From: Heracleum sosnowskyi
Taxonomy: Eukaryota > Streptophyta > Magnoliopsida > Apiales > Apiaceae
Reading direction: 5' to 3'
NCBI GenBank assembly: GCA_030848705.1
Contig: CM061243.1
Span: 8,767,044 to 8,831,043, forward strand
DNA: 64,000 bases
In this document: positions 1 to 12,339 of the stretch, piece by piece
How positions within the stretch are numbered: the stretch's first letter is position 1
Layout: each line of letters opens with the position of its first letter
Program-made: the position numbers and the translations under genes
Notes under the pieces: generated by a model
The model's input: only the letters and a program-made list of their open reading frames with translations
What the model was told of the DNA's origin: nothing
Databases searched by the model: none

Positions 1-740
1 TTGTTGTTTAAATTCAAGAGCTTATGACATTGTTTCACTTATGTTCAATTTCTATTTACAAACTTCCTGAAGTTGCCAGAGCCAAAGTTGTACCAGTCAT
101 TTTCATATAACTATCCTCACTGGCATCTGAAATTTCAAGACCTCTTGGCAACTGGATGGGTATTGTAGTAACTAGAATTCCGTTGCAAGGATATTGAAGC
201 ATAATTTAGAAATTCATGTCCTTGATTGTATAGTATCGGATTGTTTTTTTGTTGTGCCTGTTGATAAATTTGCTCATGTACTTGTTTCCTATAATTAATT
301 TTTTTATGCGTTTGTATCTGCAACATTGTGAAGAAGTTTGTAATTGATACCGGAACCAGCTTAGCATTTGTATTTGCTGAGCACCGCGCAGCGCTTGATT
401 ATTTTTGTGATCATGCTAACAATTTCTGTTCCTGATGTGATTGTCTGATGAATTTCATTTGGAGAAGTCAAAATGAAAATGAAGAACATTACCTATAAAA
501 TAGAAAATCAGCTGTCTGATTCCACTGCACCAGTTCCACCAGGCAAATAATTTCGCATGGAGTAATACTGGACTCCAAAAGTTAAATTGTTTTCGAGGCA
601 ACCTCAGACAAGTTATTTTTTCCCCTGAAACCAGTAGCTAAGGTTGAAGCATTTGATAGTATAAATTTGTACTTGTAATTTTAGTGTTTTTATTGAAATA
701 CATAGGTCGAAGGACTATCCTTAACACATAAACTAAAGAG
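1..740. other. No recognisable gene
   Basis: I see no gene I can support here. A 63-codon Gln/Asn-rich open frame on the - strand (135-326) and similar Gln-rich sense further upstream (around 330-420, - strand) could be the tail of a diverged exon or repeat. No splice structure or family was recognised. Confidence 0.4.
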
Positions 741-743
741 AAA

Positions 744-1310
744 TTGTCAAAAATACTACTTTTTCTAAGTTTTTTTCCAATTTTACTATCTTCTGAAATT
801 CTTTTAAAAAATACGGTCTGCAACTAGATGCAACCAAAAAATATTTTCAAAAAATACGGTCTGCAACCAGATGCAACCAAAGCAACCAGATGCAATTTTT
901 TAAAAAATAATTGAAAAAACAGCTAAGAATTCAAAAAAAAAAATTAATAAAAGGGGTAAACTTGTGGTCTTGGTTTACCTTGGGGGTTCAATAGTTAACT
1001 TTTGGGGTTCAATGTTTCTATTTTGGATTTTAGAAATATTAAGAATGACGAATAATTCGTATACGGACTTAGGGTTGTTTACAACCCTAAAATCAGGACG
1101 CCGGAAAAACATCAATACTAACAAGTTGCATCTGGTTGATTGTGGTTGCAAAAGTTGCAGGTGGTTGCATCTGATTCTAATTGCAAAAGTTGCACATGGT
1201 TGCATCTAGTTGCAGACCGTATTTTTGAAAATAATTTCAAAAAGATAGTATTTTTGCAAAAGGTTCAAAAAATCATAGTATTTTTGAAAAAAAATATTTA
1301 GGGGTGGGTA
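744..1310. repeat. MITE-like element with long terminal inverted repeats
   Basis: The left arm (about 744-900) and right arm (about 1120-1310) are inverted copies. Both carry the words GGTCTGCAACTAGATGCAAC (or its reverse complement) and ATAGTATTTTTG. The arms also hold several short direct copies of TTGCATCTGGTTGC. This is the structure of a small non-autonomous DNA transposon, possibly Mutator-like. The exact ends and target duplication could not be fixed by eye. Confidence 0.6.
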
Positions 1311-1335
1311 TTTATGAAAAAAGCTCTAAACTAAA

Positions 1336-2035
1336 CTAGGATTCATCTACAACATTCCCATTAACTAAGCATGGTATACCGAATTCTCGCCTATCTTGAT
1401 CAAGTAATTCTCTAAATTCATTCGGAGGATCTTCAAGAACGACGACTCCTAAATCAAAAGCATCAAGGCCTAGAGACACCAATTTATCCGCAACTCTGTT
1501 AGTGTGACAACCCGGGTCAAATCTCGAACTTTTTTCGAAAATTGAGTCAAGTCCCGATTCTGAGTCTGAAATAAGCCGAAGCATACTGGTCCAAATGCAA
1601 TCAACTTTGGTAACAATTAGCCCACCACAGACCCCCAAAAGATCATGATTTGTTGGTGCTTATTGGTAGTAGTACTTTGTCTTATAAACCGAACAGAAGT
1701 CTCAAATGTACTCGATGTGAAACTGGGGCGTTACAGTTAGCTTCACGATACATGTGCTTCAGAACTACTGTCCTAGGCCTTCCAAGAAGTTGGCGGATTT
1801 GAGCAATGGTGTCAAAGTTTTCATGATCCACGTCCATGCTGAATGGCAAGAAGGGCCTCTAGGCAGTCTGATTCAAGAATCATGTGAGTCTTCCTAAGTT
1901 CCCAAGCAATGTCCAGCCCATTGTGAATAGACCAAAGTTCATAACAAATAGCAGATGTTCTGCCAATGCATTCCATAAATTCACTAGCCCACGTACCGAA
2001 AACATCTTTAATCACACCACCTATTCAGGCAACTC
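1336..2035 (-). pseudogene. RNase H-like (RVT_3) fragment of a LINE-type reverse transcriptase
   Basis: Two open stretches on the - strand resemble the RNase H-like domain found at the end of plant non-LTR retrotransposon polyproteins. The upstream one (1821-2015) reads GTWASEF...CYELWSIHNGLDIAWEL...ILESDCLEAL, which covers the first core strands and the ESD-type acidic residue. The downstream one (1336-1638) contains HTNRVADKLVSLG, typical of the family's C-terminal helix, followed by a short tail. The two parts are in different frames with stops between them, so it is a dead fragment. No reverse transcriptase domain is visible nearby. The family assignment is from recalled motifs only. Confidence 0.6.
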
Positions 2036-2133
2036 CACCTAACTCCATAAATCTTCAAGTGTAGATATTGTATTTACAAATAAAATGTATAATAAATTAA
2101 TTCTAGTAATTTAAGACAGGAAGATAGGTTCTT

Positions 2134-2418
2134 GGTGCGTGTTTGGGATATCACAAAAAATTGACTTATAACTTAAAATGAGTAAGTGTCATCTAAGTGA
2201 TAAGTTATAAGTTACACGGGTGCTAAATTAAATTTGAAAAAATAATTTTTAAATACAATGATTTCAACACTTGTAATTTAAATTAAAAAAATATTTAAAA
2301 ACACAAATATAAAAATATAAAATATTAAAAAAATAAAGAAATCAAAGAATAAGTTGATAAGTTAAGTAAAATGTTGGTGATTTCTAACATTCAACCTAGA
2401 GCGTTGCCAAACAGACCC
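2134..2418. repeat. hAT-like MITE
   Basis: Imperfect terminal inverted repeats GGTGCGTGTTTGG (2134) and CCAAACAGACCC (ending 2418) flank an AT-rich core with repeated ACTTATAACTTA-type words. This is a common plant non-autonomous hAT layout. I could not define a convincing 8-bp duplication. Confidence 0.45.
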
Positions 2419-2822
2419 ATAATCTGGGACAACTCACGAAATTTTATGTTTCTTTTTTTGAAAGCAGACGTAATTTTATGTTTCTTAATACTCTTATAGA
2501 GGTTTGATTTTTAAATTTTTCCCTTCCAAAATATGCATTCCCTGAATTTTCTGTTTTTTCATTATTTTTAAAAAAATCGAATCATTCGATATAAGACACA
2601 ACTGATTTTATCATTTGTGCTAACTTTTCTGAGATGGGGATAAAGACTCTTGGGCCTAATTCGGAGTCCAATCGGCCTTTTAGCTAGGAAAGTACCTCAT
2701 GAATACCTCTTATTTTATTTTAATTTTTTGATCACTGAATACCTCTTGTTTTCAATTGATTGATGGCCACAAATATTTAAAATTTTGACAATACTTGACC
2801 CAAGAAAAAAACATTAACTCCT

Positions 2823-4046
2823 TCTATACTATATTATTAAAGACGAAACATTAAAAGTTTTGGTCGGTCGGTCGGTCGGTCGGTCGGTATTTGGGCCGAT
2901 TCACGGGCCTATCTATAATCAATTTATTAATAACCAATTACCTTTTTTCACTACATTACCTATTTTATATTTATTTTTTAAACCAAACCAACTCATCTTC
3001 TAAAAATAAAACGGGCAACATATATATAATATGGTAATATTATTATATATTTATAACTGATTACCTTTTTCAGCTAAAACACATTATTTTTATATTTTTT
3101 ACCTAAAACAACTCATCTTATAAATAGGACACATATATGGAAACCAAGTTATTGATAACCAATTACCTTTTTCAGCTAAATTATATTACCTATTTCATAT
3201 ATCTATTTAACTAAAACAAATCATTTTCTAAAAATAAGACGGGCAATATATGTATAAAATGGTAATATTATTATATATTTATAACCGACAGCTAAAACAC
3301 ATTATGTGTTTTATATTTTCTAACTAAAACAACTTATCTTCTAAATATAATACATGCAAAATAAATATACAATGGTAATATTGTTTTATATAAATATTAA
3401 TAAATAACAAGTTATTCTTTTCAGCTAAAATAAATTACCTCTTTTATATTTTCTAACTTAAACAACTAATTTTCTAAAAGTAATGCAGACGTGTATATAA
3501 AAAATTAATATAATTTTATATAATTATTAATAAGTAATTAATTGTCTTTTTAAGGATATTACCTGTTTATATTTTTTAACTGAAACAACTCATGTTCAAA
3601 TTAAAAATAACGCGGGCAAAAGATAGATATATTGGTAATATTATTATATTAAACTTGTGAAATTCATGTTTATTATAATTTTTTTAACATTCAATTTAAA
3701 CGAGACAATTAATTAAAATAAAAGTAATAGTATATTCAAATAAACTCGGTATATTGAACAAACACATATTTTGATATTTGCACTTGAGTCCCTTTTTAGA
3801 TTTTTAAAAGTAAAGAAATACGAATCATTAGATATGTTATTTTAAAATATTTTATATTTTATATATCTAAAATACTACTATTGATTACGTCAATAATATA
3901 TTAAATTTAAATATTATATTGTTAGATTTATAAATCCAATATATATATATATTAAAATTTTATCAAATTATATATAATAACTAAAATCTAAATAAAAAAT
4001 AAGAAAATATTAAAGAAGACCGTGCATCGCACGGGATATAAGCTAG
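2823..4046 (+). mobile_element. Non-autonomous Helitron A
   Basis: It starts with TCTATACTATATTATTAAAG, a typical Helitron 5' end. It ends with the hairpin CCGTGC-ATC-GCACGG (4020-4034) and then ATATAAG plus CTAG (4043-4046), followed by T. The interior is AT-rich with degenerate direct repeats of roughly 130-150 bp marked by the words TTACCTTTTTCAGCTAAA and GGTAATATTATTATAT. No coding sequence is visible. The flanks TCCT (2819-2822) and TATATATAATAA (4047 on), when joined, match the 5' end of the Helitron at 5903, so this copy appears inserted at the tip of another Helitron. Confidence 0.75.
2862..2888. repeat. (GGTC)n microsatellite
   Basis: About six and a half perfect tandem copies of GGTC lie just inside the 5' end of Helitron A. 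Confidence 0.9.
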
Positions 4047-5902
4047 TATATATAATAAGCGTAAGGGAGATCTTATCCAAAATTTTGGTTGGTCACTGTA
4101 CTACCAAAAGTATACGATCCGTTGGATTATTAAACTATAAATCTTCAAATCAATGAGGACCGTCAGATATAATATTAAAAATTGTATTTGATTATTAATA
4201 GGATAGTATTTAAATACTAAAAGATGTATTTTGGTAATTTAAACCAATTATAAATAGGTTTTATATATTGAATAGAAATCTTTATGTAAAAATTCGTAAT
4301 TATCTTTTCTCTTTAGTTTATGGATAGTTCCAGTTAGATAATAATTATTAAACCATCATTAAATTAAAGATAATTTTGTAAGCTTCGCGTGGGCTGTAAA
4401 ATCGTTAAAATCTGTTGTCTAAAACTCAAGATAGAGCCCAAACAGTAAAGTTATTATCTAAATTTTAATAAATAAAAGATGTATTTTGATAATTTAAACC
4501 AATTATAAATAGGTTTTCTATATTTAATAGAAATTTTTATGTAAAAATTCGTAATTATCTTTTCTTTTTAGTTTATGGATAGTTCCAGTTAGATAATAAT
4601 TATTAAACCATCATTAAATTAAAGATAATTTTGTAAGCTTCGCGTGGGCTGTAAAATCGTTAAAATCTGTTGTCTAAAACTCAAGATAGAGCTCAAACAG
4701 TAAAATTATTATCTAAATTTTAATAAATATATTTATATTATTGTAGCATCAATTTAATTTTTTTTCCTAATTCTTTTAAATTTATAAATTCTATGTTTAT
4801 TTCAATAAAATATTAAAACCAATTTAAGAAAAAATTAAAATCGATCGTCCGTGTACGATTACGACCAAATTAATAATTATAGTTAGATCTTAAATAGATC
4901 GATGAGAATTGTTAGATCTAATATTAAAAAGTGTATCTTATTAATAATAGAATTATATTTAAATACTAAAAAGTGTATTTTGATAATTTAAAATTTTTCT
5001 ATGTAAAAATTCTTAAATATATTTTCTCTTGCATTTATGTATAGTTCCAGTTAGATAATAATTATTAAACTAAATATCAAGATAACAATGATACACGTGA
5101 CCCTACGTGGAGAACTACATGAATAAATTTAAACACGTTTTTCTGAAGGAACATAACAATTTGATTAATCCAAGTTATAATTATATTATTTTACATATGA
5201 CAAACATAAAAGGATAATATCAAAATATTATTAAAATATTGAGGGTTTCATATTCATAAATGATAATTTTGAATATAATACTTATATTAAAATGTGTATT
5301 TGATTAAATCTAGGATTATATTTAAATACTAAGAAGTGTGTTTTGATAATTTAAACCAATTATGAATTGATTTTCAATATTGAATTGAATTCTTTATGTA
5401 AAACTTCTTAACCATCTTTTCTTTTCAGTTTATTTTATGAGTAGGTCAACTGGTCAAGTTAGATAATAATTATTAAACCATCATTAAATTAAAGATAATT
5501 TCGTTAGTTTCACATGGGTTGTAAAATCGTCAAAATTCAATTTCTAAAACTCAGGATAGAACCCAAATAGTAAAGTGTGTATTTAAATTTTAATAAATAT
5601 TTTTTTATTATTGTAGCACCAATTTATTTATTTTTCCACTAATTCTTTTAAATATAGAGAAATTTTATGTTTGTTTCAAAAAAGTATCAAAATTAATTAA
5701 GAACAAATTCAAATCGATAAAGAATATAATAATATGAGAATAAAATTTTATATAATCATAACATAATTTTTATTCTGTTTTATAATTTTTAAGTAATAAT
5801 GTATTTTAAAATTTTATATACACTGTAAATAAAACCGAAACAGTAAAAGTAGTTAGTAAGATAATAATATCAGTATATACTTGATATCTTTATTATATTA
5901 AA
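4047..5902 (+). mobile_element. Decayed Helitron of the same family as the 5903 element, with internal repeats
   Basis: The first 40 bases match the 5' terminus of the Helitron that begins at 5903 (TATATATAATAA...GATCTTATC.AAAATTTTGG). Interior words such as GTTCCAGTTAGATAATAATT recur near 4330, 4580, 5045 and, diverged, near 5455. No clear 3' hairpin + CTAG is seen before 5903, so this copy may be truncated or may share the 3' end at 6634. There is no coding sequence. Confidence 0.5.
4219..4728. repeat. Tandem duplication, 255-bp unit
   Basis: Two adjacent near-identical copies begin at 4219 and 4474, each starting AAAAGATGTATTTTG and running through AAGCTTCGCGTGGGCTGTAA. The few differences suggest a fairly recent duplication inside the Helitron-derived sequence. 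Diverged single copies lie further right. Confidence 0.85.
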
Positions 5903-6634
5903 TCCTTATATATAATAATCATAATAGGGATCTTATCTAAAATTTTGGTAGTAGATAACCAAATTAATAAGGACCATTAGATCTTAACTAGATAAATAAA
6001 AATCGTTAGATCAAATATTTAAAAAGTGTATTTTATTAATAATATGATTATATTTAAATTCTAAAAGGTGTATTTTGATAATTTAAACCAAATATACCAA
6101 AAATATAAATAAGTTTTCTATATTGAATAGAATTCTCTATATAAAATATTCGTGACTTTCTTTTCTCTTCCATGGATAATTTCAGTTAGATAAAAATTGT
6201 TAAACCGTCTTTTAATTAAATATAATTTAGTTAAATAGATAGGTGAAAACCGTTAGATTTAACATTAAAAACGTATTTTGTTAATAAAGTGTATTCTAAT
6301 AATCTAAACTACATATAAGTAGATTTCCTAAATCGAATAGAATTCTCAACATTAAATTTCGTCACTTTATTCTCTTTTTAGTTTTAGAATAGTTTAGCGT
6401 GTAAAATATAATAAATATCAAATTTTTAACTATAATTTTTTTGGCTAAATCTTTTTTAACAATAATTTAATCATGTAAACTAATAACTTTTAAATATTAA
6501 AATATTCATAAATAAATATAATTATAAATATTTAAAAAACAATCGTGTGTTGCATGGATAATAAAAATATAATTATAAACAGAATAATTATAAATAAAAT
6601 TTAAGTAACTGTGCTTGCACGGGCTATAAGCTAG
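5903..6634 (+). mobile_element. Non-autonomous Helitron B
   Basis: It starts with TCCTTATATATAATAATCAT after an A. It ends with an imperfect hairpin (TGTGCTTGCACGG, 6610-6622), GCTATAAG and CTAG (6631-6634), followed by T. The host dinucleotide A/T fits Helitron target preference. The interior is noncoding and shares words with the 4047-5902 segment. Confidence 0.65.
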
Positions 6635-6739
6635 TATCTACAAACATCCAAAGGAAACGAGAAGTCGGCGGAAATTGATGACCACAATTTTTTTCTAAAA
6701 CTTAGGTCATGTTTGGCAATTAGTTGTTAGCGAATTGAG

Positions 6740-6817
6740 TTAGTTGTTTTGACTAACGGATTGAGTTAGTTGTTTTGACTAACGAATTGAGTTAGTTGTT
6801 TTGACTAACGGATTGAT
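6740..6817. repeat. Short tandem repeat, three 26-bp copies
   Basis: Three consecutive copies of a 26-bp unit (TTAGTTGTTTTGACTAACGG plus ATTGAG) with single-base changes. A diverged partial copy precedes them. The region around it (6635-7340) shows no gene. Confidence 0.85.
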
Positions 6818-7340
6818 TTAGCTATTTTATGTAAAATTGTTTGATAATTAATTGTTTGAGACATATCACAAATATCTAATTAATAAAACTCATATAACTA
6901 AACCTCTATTTTTTTTTCTCAAATATCTAACTTCAAAACAAAACAAAGTAGTCCAGGATTTAAAAATGGTTCTGAAAACAACATGATGCAACAACTATAA
7001 TATGTGATCCTGTGGCTGTGTATTAAAGAAATAAATAGAGAAAGTGGTGTGGAATGGGATTTGTACGGGCGATGGTACCTTCTGATTTGGAGAGAGATGG
7101 TGGGCTTATCTTTTACTATCATGTGGACGGTATTAAATAATGGAGTACTGGCAGGGTACATTTGTCAGGGATCGGAGGAGAAGCCGAATCCGAATTTTAT
7201 GCCTAAACCCAGTACATTATTTATTTGAGGAGAATACATGTGCCTCAACTTTTGGTCCCCCTCCTGCAACAATTCTAATGTCCTCTCTCTTCTCCAATAC
7301 CTGTGTATCCTTTGATTTTAGCAGTACCTATTTATTCATC

Positions 7341-7893
7341 GGGTTAAATATCAAAGTGATCATTGAAATAAAGACCATATATCATTTTCATCACTGATCT
7401 CAACGGGGTATCATTTCAATCACTAAAGGCATCATAAATATCAAACAAATAACTCTAAATATGTGTTCGAAAAGTAAAAATAACTTTTCTCGAGTTCTAC
7501 ACATATTTCTTCAATATTATTGCAACCAAATGAAAAGTTATGAATTCTAGTATTTCAGATAATTTATTTAGATTTTAAAAAATAATTTACTATTTATTTT
7601 TAATTAAATCAAAGTAAATAACTATAAAATTAAAAATAAATAGTAAATAATTTTTTTAAAATCTAATTATAATATCATAAATACTAGAGTTCACAATTTT
7701 TCATTTGGTTGCGGTAGCATTCAAGAAATATGTGTAGAACTCGATATAAATTATTTTTAGTTTTTGAACACATATTTAGAGGTATCCGTTTGATATTTAT
7801 GACGACTTTAGTGATTAAAGTGATACCTCGTTGAAATCAATGATGAAAGTGAGATATGGTCTTCACTTCAGTGATCACTTTGATATTTAACCC
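7341..7893. mobile_element. Mutator-like MITE with long inverted repeats and 10-bp duplication
   Basis: The element is a near-complete palindrome of 553 bp. The left end GGGTTAAATATCAAAGTGAT matches the reverse complement of the right end ATCACTTTGATATTTAACCC, and the inversion continues for roughly 200 bases inward. It is flanked by a perfect 10-bp direct repeat TTTATTCATC (7331-7340 and 7894-7903). Long inverted arms and a 9-11 bp duplication are the Mutator superfamily signature. No transposase is encoded. Confidence 0.85.
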
Positions 7894-8257
7894 TTTATTC
7901 ATCTAAGCAAATATAGCAAACATTTGTTGTGAATCATCTTTCGTAGTTTAATGTTAACCGGACCTGAAGAACAGTTAAGCTAGAATCGAAATTGCTTAAA
8001 ATTGTTTATATTAATTCTTATTAAGAGTTTTAAGCCAATATATACCGGTTTTTCAAATCGATTTATTTTTCGAGATTTTTTCTCAAAGACGAGTACATAA
8101 ATTCACATTTGTTCGCAACACTCTTTATTGGCATGATTTAGTTGGAGCCTAAATGCATAACTTTAAAAAAAGGTTCAAACTCTAAGAACTTTCCACATAT
8201 TCATTAATCATACAGTTCCCCCTTTTCAACTCAACATTTAAAAGCTTTACTAAAAAA

Positions 8258-8538
8258 CAGGGGCGTAGCCAATGTATTGACACCGTGGGCAATTGACCCC
8301 ATTAAAATTATAATTTTTTTATAATTTATATTTAAAAATATTTCTAAATCTTCTTGTTTTAGTATTAAATTTTATTTTTGACCCCACTAAAAAATTGTTT
8401 TTTCTAGTACTATATTTCAATTTTGATCACACTAATTTTATTATGTAATCAGGAATATGAAAACATTTAAAATTTCTTAATTATTTTGTACGTTGAATTT
8501 TTTTACCTCGATAACTTATATTTTTGGATACGCCCCGG
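8258..8538. repeat. hAT-like MITE (GGGGCGTA ends)
   Basis: The left end CAGGGGCGTAGCCAA and right end TTGGATACGCCCCGG are inverted repeats of a type common in plant hAT-derived repeats. The interior is short, AT-rich and noncoding. A matching 8-bp duplication is not obvious, so the copy is probably old. Confidence 0.55.
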
Positions 8539-8539
8539 T

Positions 8540-9804
8540 CAAAATTTTAAAAAGTTTTACTCATTCAAACTTGTACTATATGATCTTTCCCTGTACACAT
8601 GCAACAATGACGGTGCCCATCTTTTCCTAATTGGTGTCCGAAAAATAAACGCCTCGTATAATATCAAACTTGGGTATAATTATTACTCGTCTTTACGCCA
8701 CAAGTTGAACGGATTTTACCTACCATGAATTCGAGAAAGGTCAGAAAAAAATAAAATTAGTTCACCTAATAATTTTACTACACGTTTTTCACCAACCATT
8801 GACCACTCTTCGTCTCTTCCCATAAATCGTCATTGCATAATCACATTGTTCAACTAAGCTTGTCAATTTAACTTAAGGAAAACTTCGTTTTTTAATATTA
8901 TTAATGACATTTGTTCAACATGGCAGGCTGACTTATAGAAATATTAATCTCCGGAGCTTCTTATAAATTAGATGGTCGTCTCGGCTGCTGTAATGTAAAC
9001 ATGACTTGTATTACTATTTTAATGTAACCATCGTCTTCGTGTTTTTTTTCTAAAATTGTTTTAAATGCTCGTGAATATTTAGTCTTGGTTTAAAAAAACT
9101 CGCCATTGACGACTACCTGCTTTCTTCCGTACCAAGTACAGAAAATCAGTCAAGTCAATAAAATATATAATTCTCGTGTTTCCTTGAAAAATTTACATTT
9201 TCTAATTAAGAATATCATTCACTCGTAATTTTTAAATTTGAGTATTTATAGGAAAAAAATAAATAATTAATATCTTGACATCAAATATATATTTCAAGGA
9301 TTGCTAAAATCTTTCAAATTCGAACTCCAACTAATATCTATTAAATTTCAATTTAAGCTTGCACGTTATTATTTATAAATGTCATATAAAAATGAGAGGT
9401 CTTTTCCGGTACAATATCGAATTTTTAATTATTAAAAGATATTTATATGACATTTAGATAATGTTACATAAGTTAGATAATTGCATGAATAAAATACGAA
9501 ACTTATGAACCTCATGAATATCATGGGAGCCTCAGTATGCGAAAATAGCGTTTTAGAAAGGTAGTCACCGATAAGAAATAATATTGAGAAAAGCAACAAA
9601 ATGAAAAGAAAAGAAAAAGAAATTTCACTTCTCTTCGTCCCCCTCTTCTCTTTAAGCATTACTTTTAGAAAAAATTGGAAAAGACATCCTTTTACTATTG
9701 AAATAACTTTCTACCGTACTTTTTGACGCAGCACGGTATATTATCATCTCATTGCCGTACTAAGAAAAATCATACGAGCACAACGTGTTTTTCAATTATT
9801 AGAT
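8540..9804. other. AT-rich spacer, no gene seen
   Basis: Only short chance open frames are present. The 75-codon - strand frame at 9432-9659 has low-complexity hydrophobic sequence and no family resemblance. Confidence 0.5.
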
Positions 9805-10053
9805 TGTTAGAATACAATATATAAGATCTTGAAAAATTGTGTTCTTCTGATACTTTAAGTTTTAGAGTAATTAATTAATCAATATGTTATCAGAGTTTAG
9901 GCAGACGTGAGAATCAAGGTTAGAATATTGGGATGATCGAATCTTGAACCTCTTGCATGTCTATTTTTGATATCACGTTAAGTAACCAGCTCATCTAAAA
10001 TCTTAATCTATTAGAGGAAGTCATTTTTGAGGATCATATATTGTATTCTAACA
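9805..10053. repeat. Short inverted-repeat element with a PBS-like motif
   Basis: It opens with TGTTAGAATACAATATAT and closes with ATATATTGTATTCTAACA, a perfect inverted terminal repeat of 18 bases. Near the middle is TGTTATCAGAGTTT, which resembles the initiator-tRNA-Met primer-binding site of plant LTR/TRIM elements. It could be a rearranged TRIM fragment or a MITE. I cannot decide between them. Confidence 0.5.
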
Positions 10054-10892
10054 GAAATAAGGTATGTTTTTATGTAAGGTTCAAAAACTCGAAAATCGGT
10101 TATACTCGGTTTCGTTTTCATAATTCGAGTAATTGATCAATTTTCGAGTACTCGTTTTCAACATCCGAGTAGTGGTCGAGTATTCGCTCAAATTCGAATC
10201 AGTTCATCTCCGATTTCCGAATACTCATTCGATTACTCGACCGAGTCAACCGATTTTTAAAACATTGATTTTATTTTTTTCAATAATGTCTTTGTTTTCT
10301 CTTCATTATACTTACTTTTTTAAAAAATAAATAAAAAATAAGCTTCTAAGTCCTCCAATATTAAAAGCAACACTTAGAAGCATTCTGAAAATCCGGTTTA
10401 GCCGATTAAATATCTGATCAATTCGATTTTTAAATTTAATTAATATTTATGGGTACTTTTTGACAAAATAATTTATAAATTATTAGAACTAAAATAACAT
10501 ATTATTCAAATATTATGTTATAGACATTATGATAACCACGTATTAAGTAATAAATAACTAGTAGAATCAAAATAATATTTTAAATAACATTATAATATTA
10601 AAATAATTTTACTCTGATTAATTCATCCAATAAATTTCCGATTTATTGGTATCTCAGTCGGTTAATTTCGATTCCCAATTACAACACTAGTTAGAATTTA
10701 GAAGTAATTTAAGCCTAGAAGTAATTTCGACTCCATTTTTTTGTAATTTAAAAGAATATTAATCGTAATATTGACGACGGTGATAGACTTAAAACCGTAA
10801 TCAGAAAAACAGTGCAAATGTCATTATGAAACGACAATTGAACCTGACGAGACGGGGAGGGAGTGTTCGTGTCTTGCCATGGTTCATCGTTA
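10054..10892. other. Noncoding repeat-rich spacer
   Basis: The first part (about 10,078-10,270) is rich in the word CGAGTA and its complement. It is bounded by AAAATCGGTT and AACCGATTTTT, suggesting an old inverted-repeat element. The rest is AT-rich with a CGGTTAAT-type repeat near 10,660. No gene is visible. Confidence 0.45.
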
Positions 10893-11192
10893 CTCCCTCC
10901 GTTCTAGTGAATTCTATATATTGAGACTGAGCACGTAAACTAAGAAAATATATAAAAAATGAGTAAAATTAGATGAAAAGTGAGTAAAGTGGTTAGACCT
11001 ATCAATATTTAATAATAAATTTGAGATAGTGGAGGAAGTAGTGGGTGTAATAGTGATTTATATTGTTATAGAATAGAGATAGTGGAGAAAATAGTGGTTT
11101 ATATTATTAAAAGTTACTATTTTTGGAATGTATAGAAATGAATGGGACGTCCCAAAATGAAAAGTGTATAGAAATGGCTGGGACGGATGGAG
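10893..11192. mobile_element. Stowaway-type MITE, copy 1
   Basis: It begins CTCCCTCCGT and ends ACGGATGGAG, and both sides carry the TA duplication (10,891-10,892 and 11,193-11,194). Length is 300 bp and it is noncoding. CTCCCTCCGT ends with a TA target are diagnostic of Tc1/mariner-derived Stowaway elements. Confidence 0.88.
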
Positions 11193-11973
11193 TATTATTT
11201 TATACAGTAAAATAGTCGAAACAAACAAAATCGCAGAAACAGAAAATCAAACAACTATTGACTATATCAAGCGGGGCCCAAAACTAGCTGTACTGCCTGT
11301 ACACCTGCAACGTTGTCAACTTTTTTGAAACGCCAATCTCGTCTTTATAGCATACTCCAGTTTTAAATGAATCCTTGTTTAACTTCTTGGAGTACATTTT
11401 TTTAGCCTTTTCAAAAAAAACAATCAATTAGAGTAAATGATTGTCGTAATATATCGTATGGTGGATAATGCATATATTTTTTCCGGAAAAATTTAAATAT
11501 ACATATTGCAGGATATGATATAACAATAATTTGTTATAGACAACCCCATTTCACAAATTTTACTTTGCACAAACAGTTTATAACCAACCAAAATTTTGTC
11601 AAGTCTCAAGTCTGTCACGATTAAAATTACAAACAAAATAAATTATCGATTAAAAAAATAGAAAAAAGAGAAATGCGATTATACATGAAATCAATAATCT
11701 TATTTTACCATGTGTTTCAGAAACTATTTTTTGAAAGAAAAGAAAATAAAACTAAAGATTTAATTTCTTTAACATGTTCCGAAAAGATTTTTGTGGAAAT
11801 AAAAGAAAAGATTTCTAATGATTTGGAGAGAAGATCTTTGTATATTTGTCTTCAAAATCTTTTTTTTCCACTTTTGGAAAGATTTGAAGACAAAAGAAAA
11901 TTACTCAATTTCTATTCTTTTCTTTTCTTTCATTGTTTCTGGAACACAGCGTTATAGTATTTGTAACTACCTA
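11193..11973. other. Spacer, no gene supported
   Basis: A 94-codon + strand frame (11,673-11,957) is Lys/Phe-rich low-complexity sequence in an A/T-biased stretch. I do not consider it a gene. Confidence 0.5.
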
Positions 11974-12284
11974 CTCCCTTATGTCCAGTTGATTAATATA
12001 TATTGAGTTCGGACACGGAAATCAAGAAAATGTATAAAAAATGATTAAGTTAAATAAAAAGTGGGTAAAATGGTGGGAAATATCAATATTTAATAATAAT
12101 TTGAGATAGTGGAGGAAAATTGTGGGTGTAATAGTGTTTTAAATTATTATATAATAGAGATAGTGAAAAAAAATAGTGTGTGTAATATGTTTTATATTAT
12201 TAAAAGTTATTATTTTTGTAATATATAGAAATGAGAGAGACATCTAAAATGAAAATTGTATAGAAATGAAAGGGACAACGAGAG
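11974..12284. mobile_element. Stowaway-type MITE, copy 2
   Basis: This is the same family as the element at 10,893: CTCCCTTATG start, GACAACGAGAG end, TA on both sides, and the same interior words (AATATTTAATAATAA, GAGATAGTGGAGGAA). It is more diverged than copy 1. Confidence 0.8.
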
Positions 12285-12339
12285 TATAATTTTCCTAACA
12301 TTACTCTTAAATGACATAATAAGTTCATAAAAGTTTACG

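Noticed and set aside
6740..6817. CRISPR-like array
   Set aside because: Direct tandem copies without spacers in a plant nuclear sequence.
11673..12006. Two overlapping + strand frames
   Set aside because: Low-complexity Lys/Phe-rich translation of A/T runs, the second overlapping a Stowaway element.
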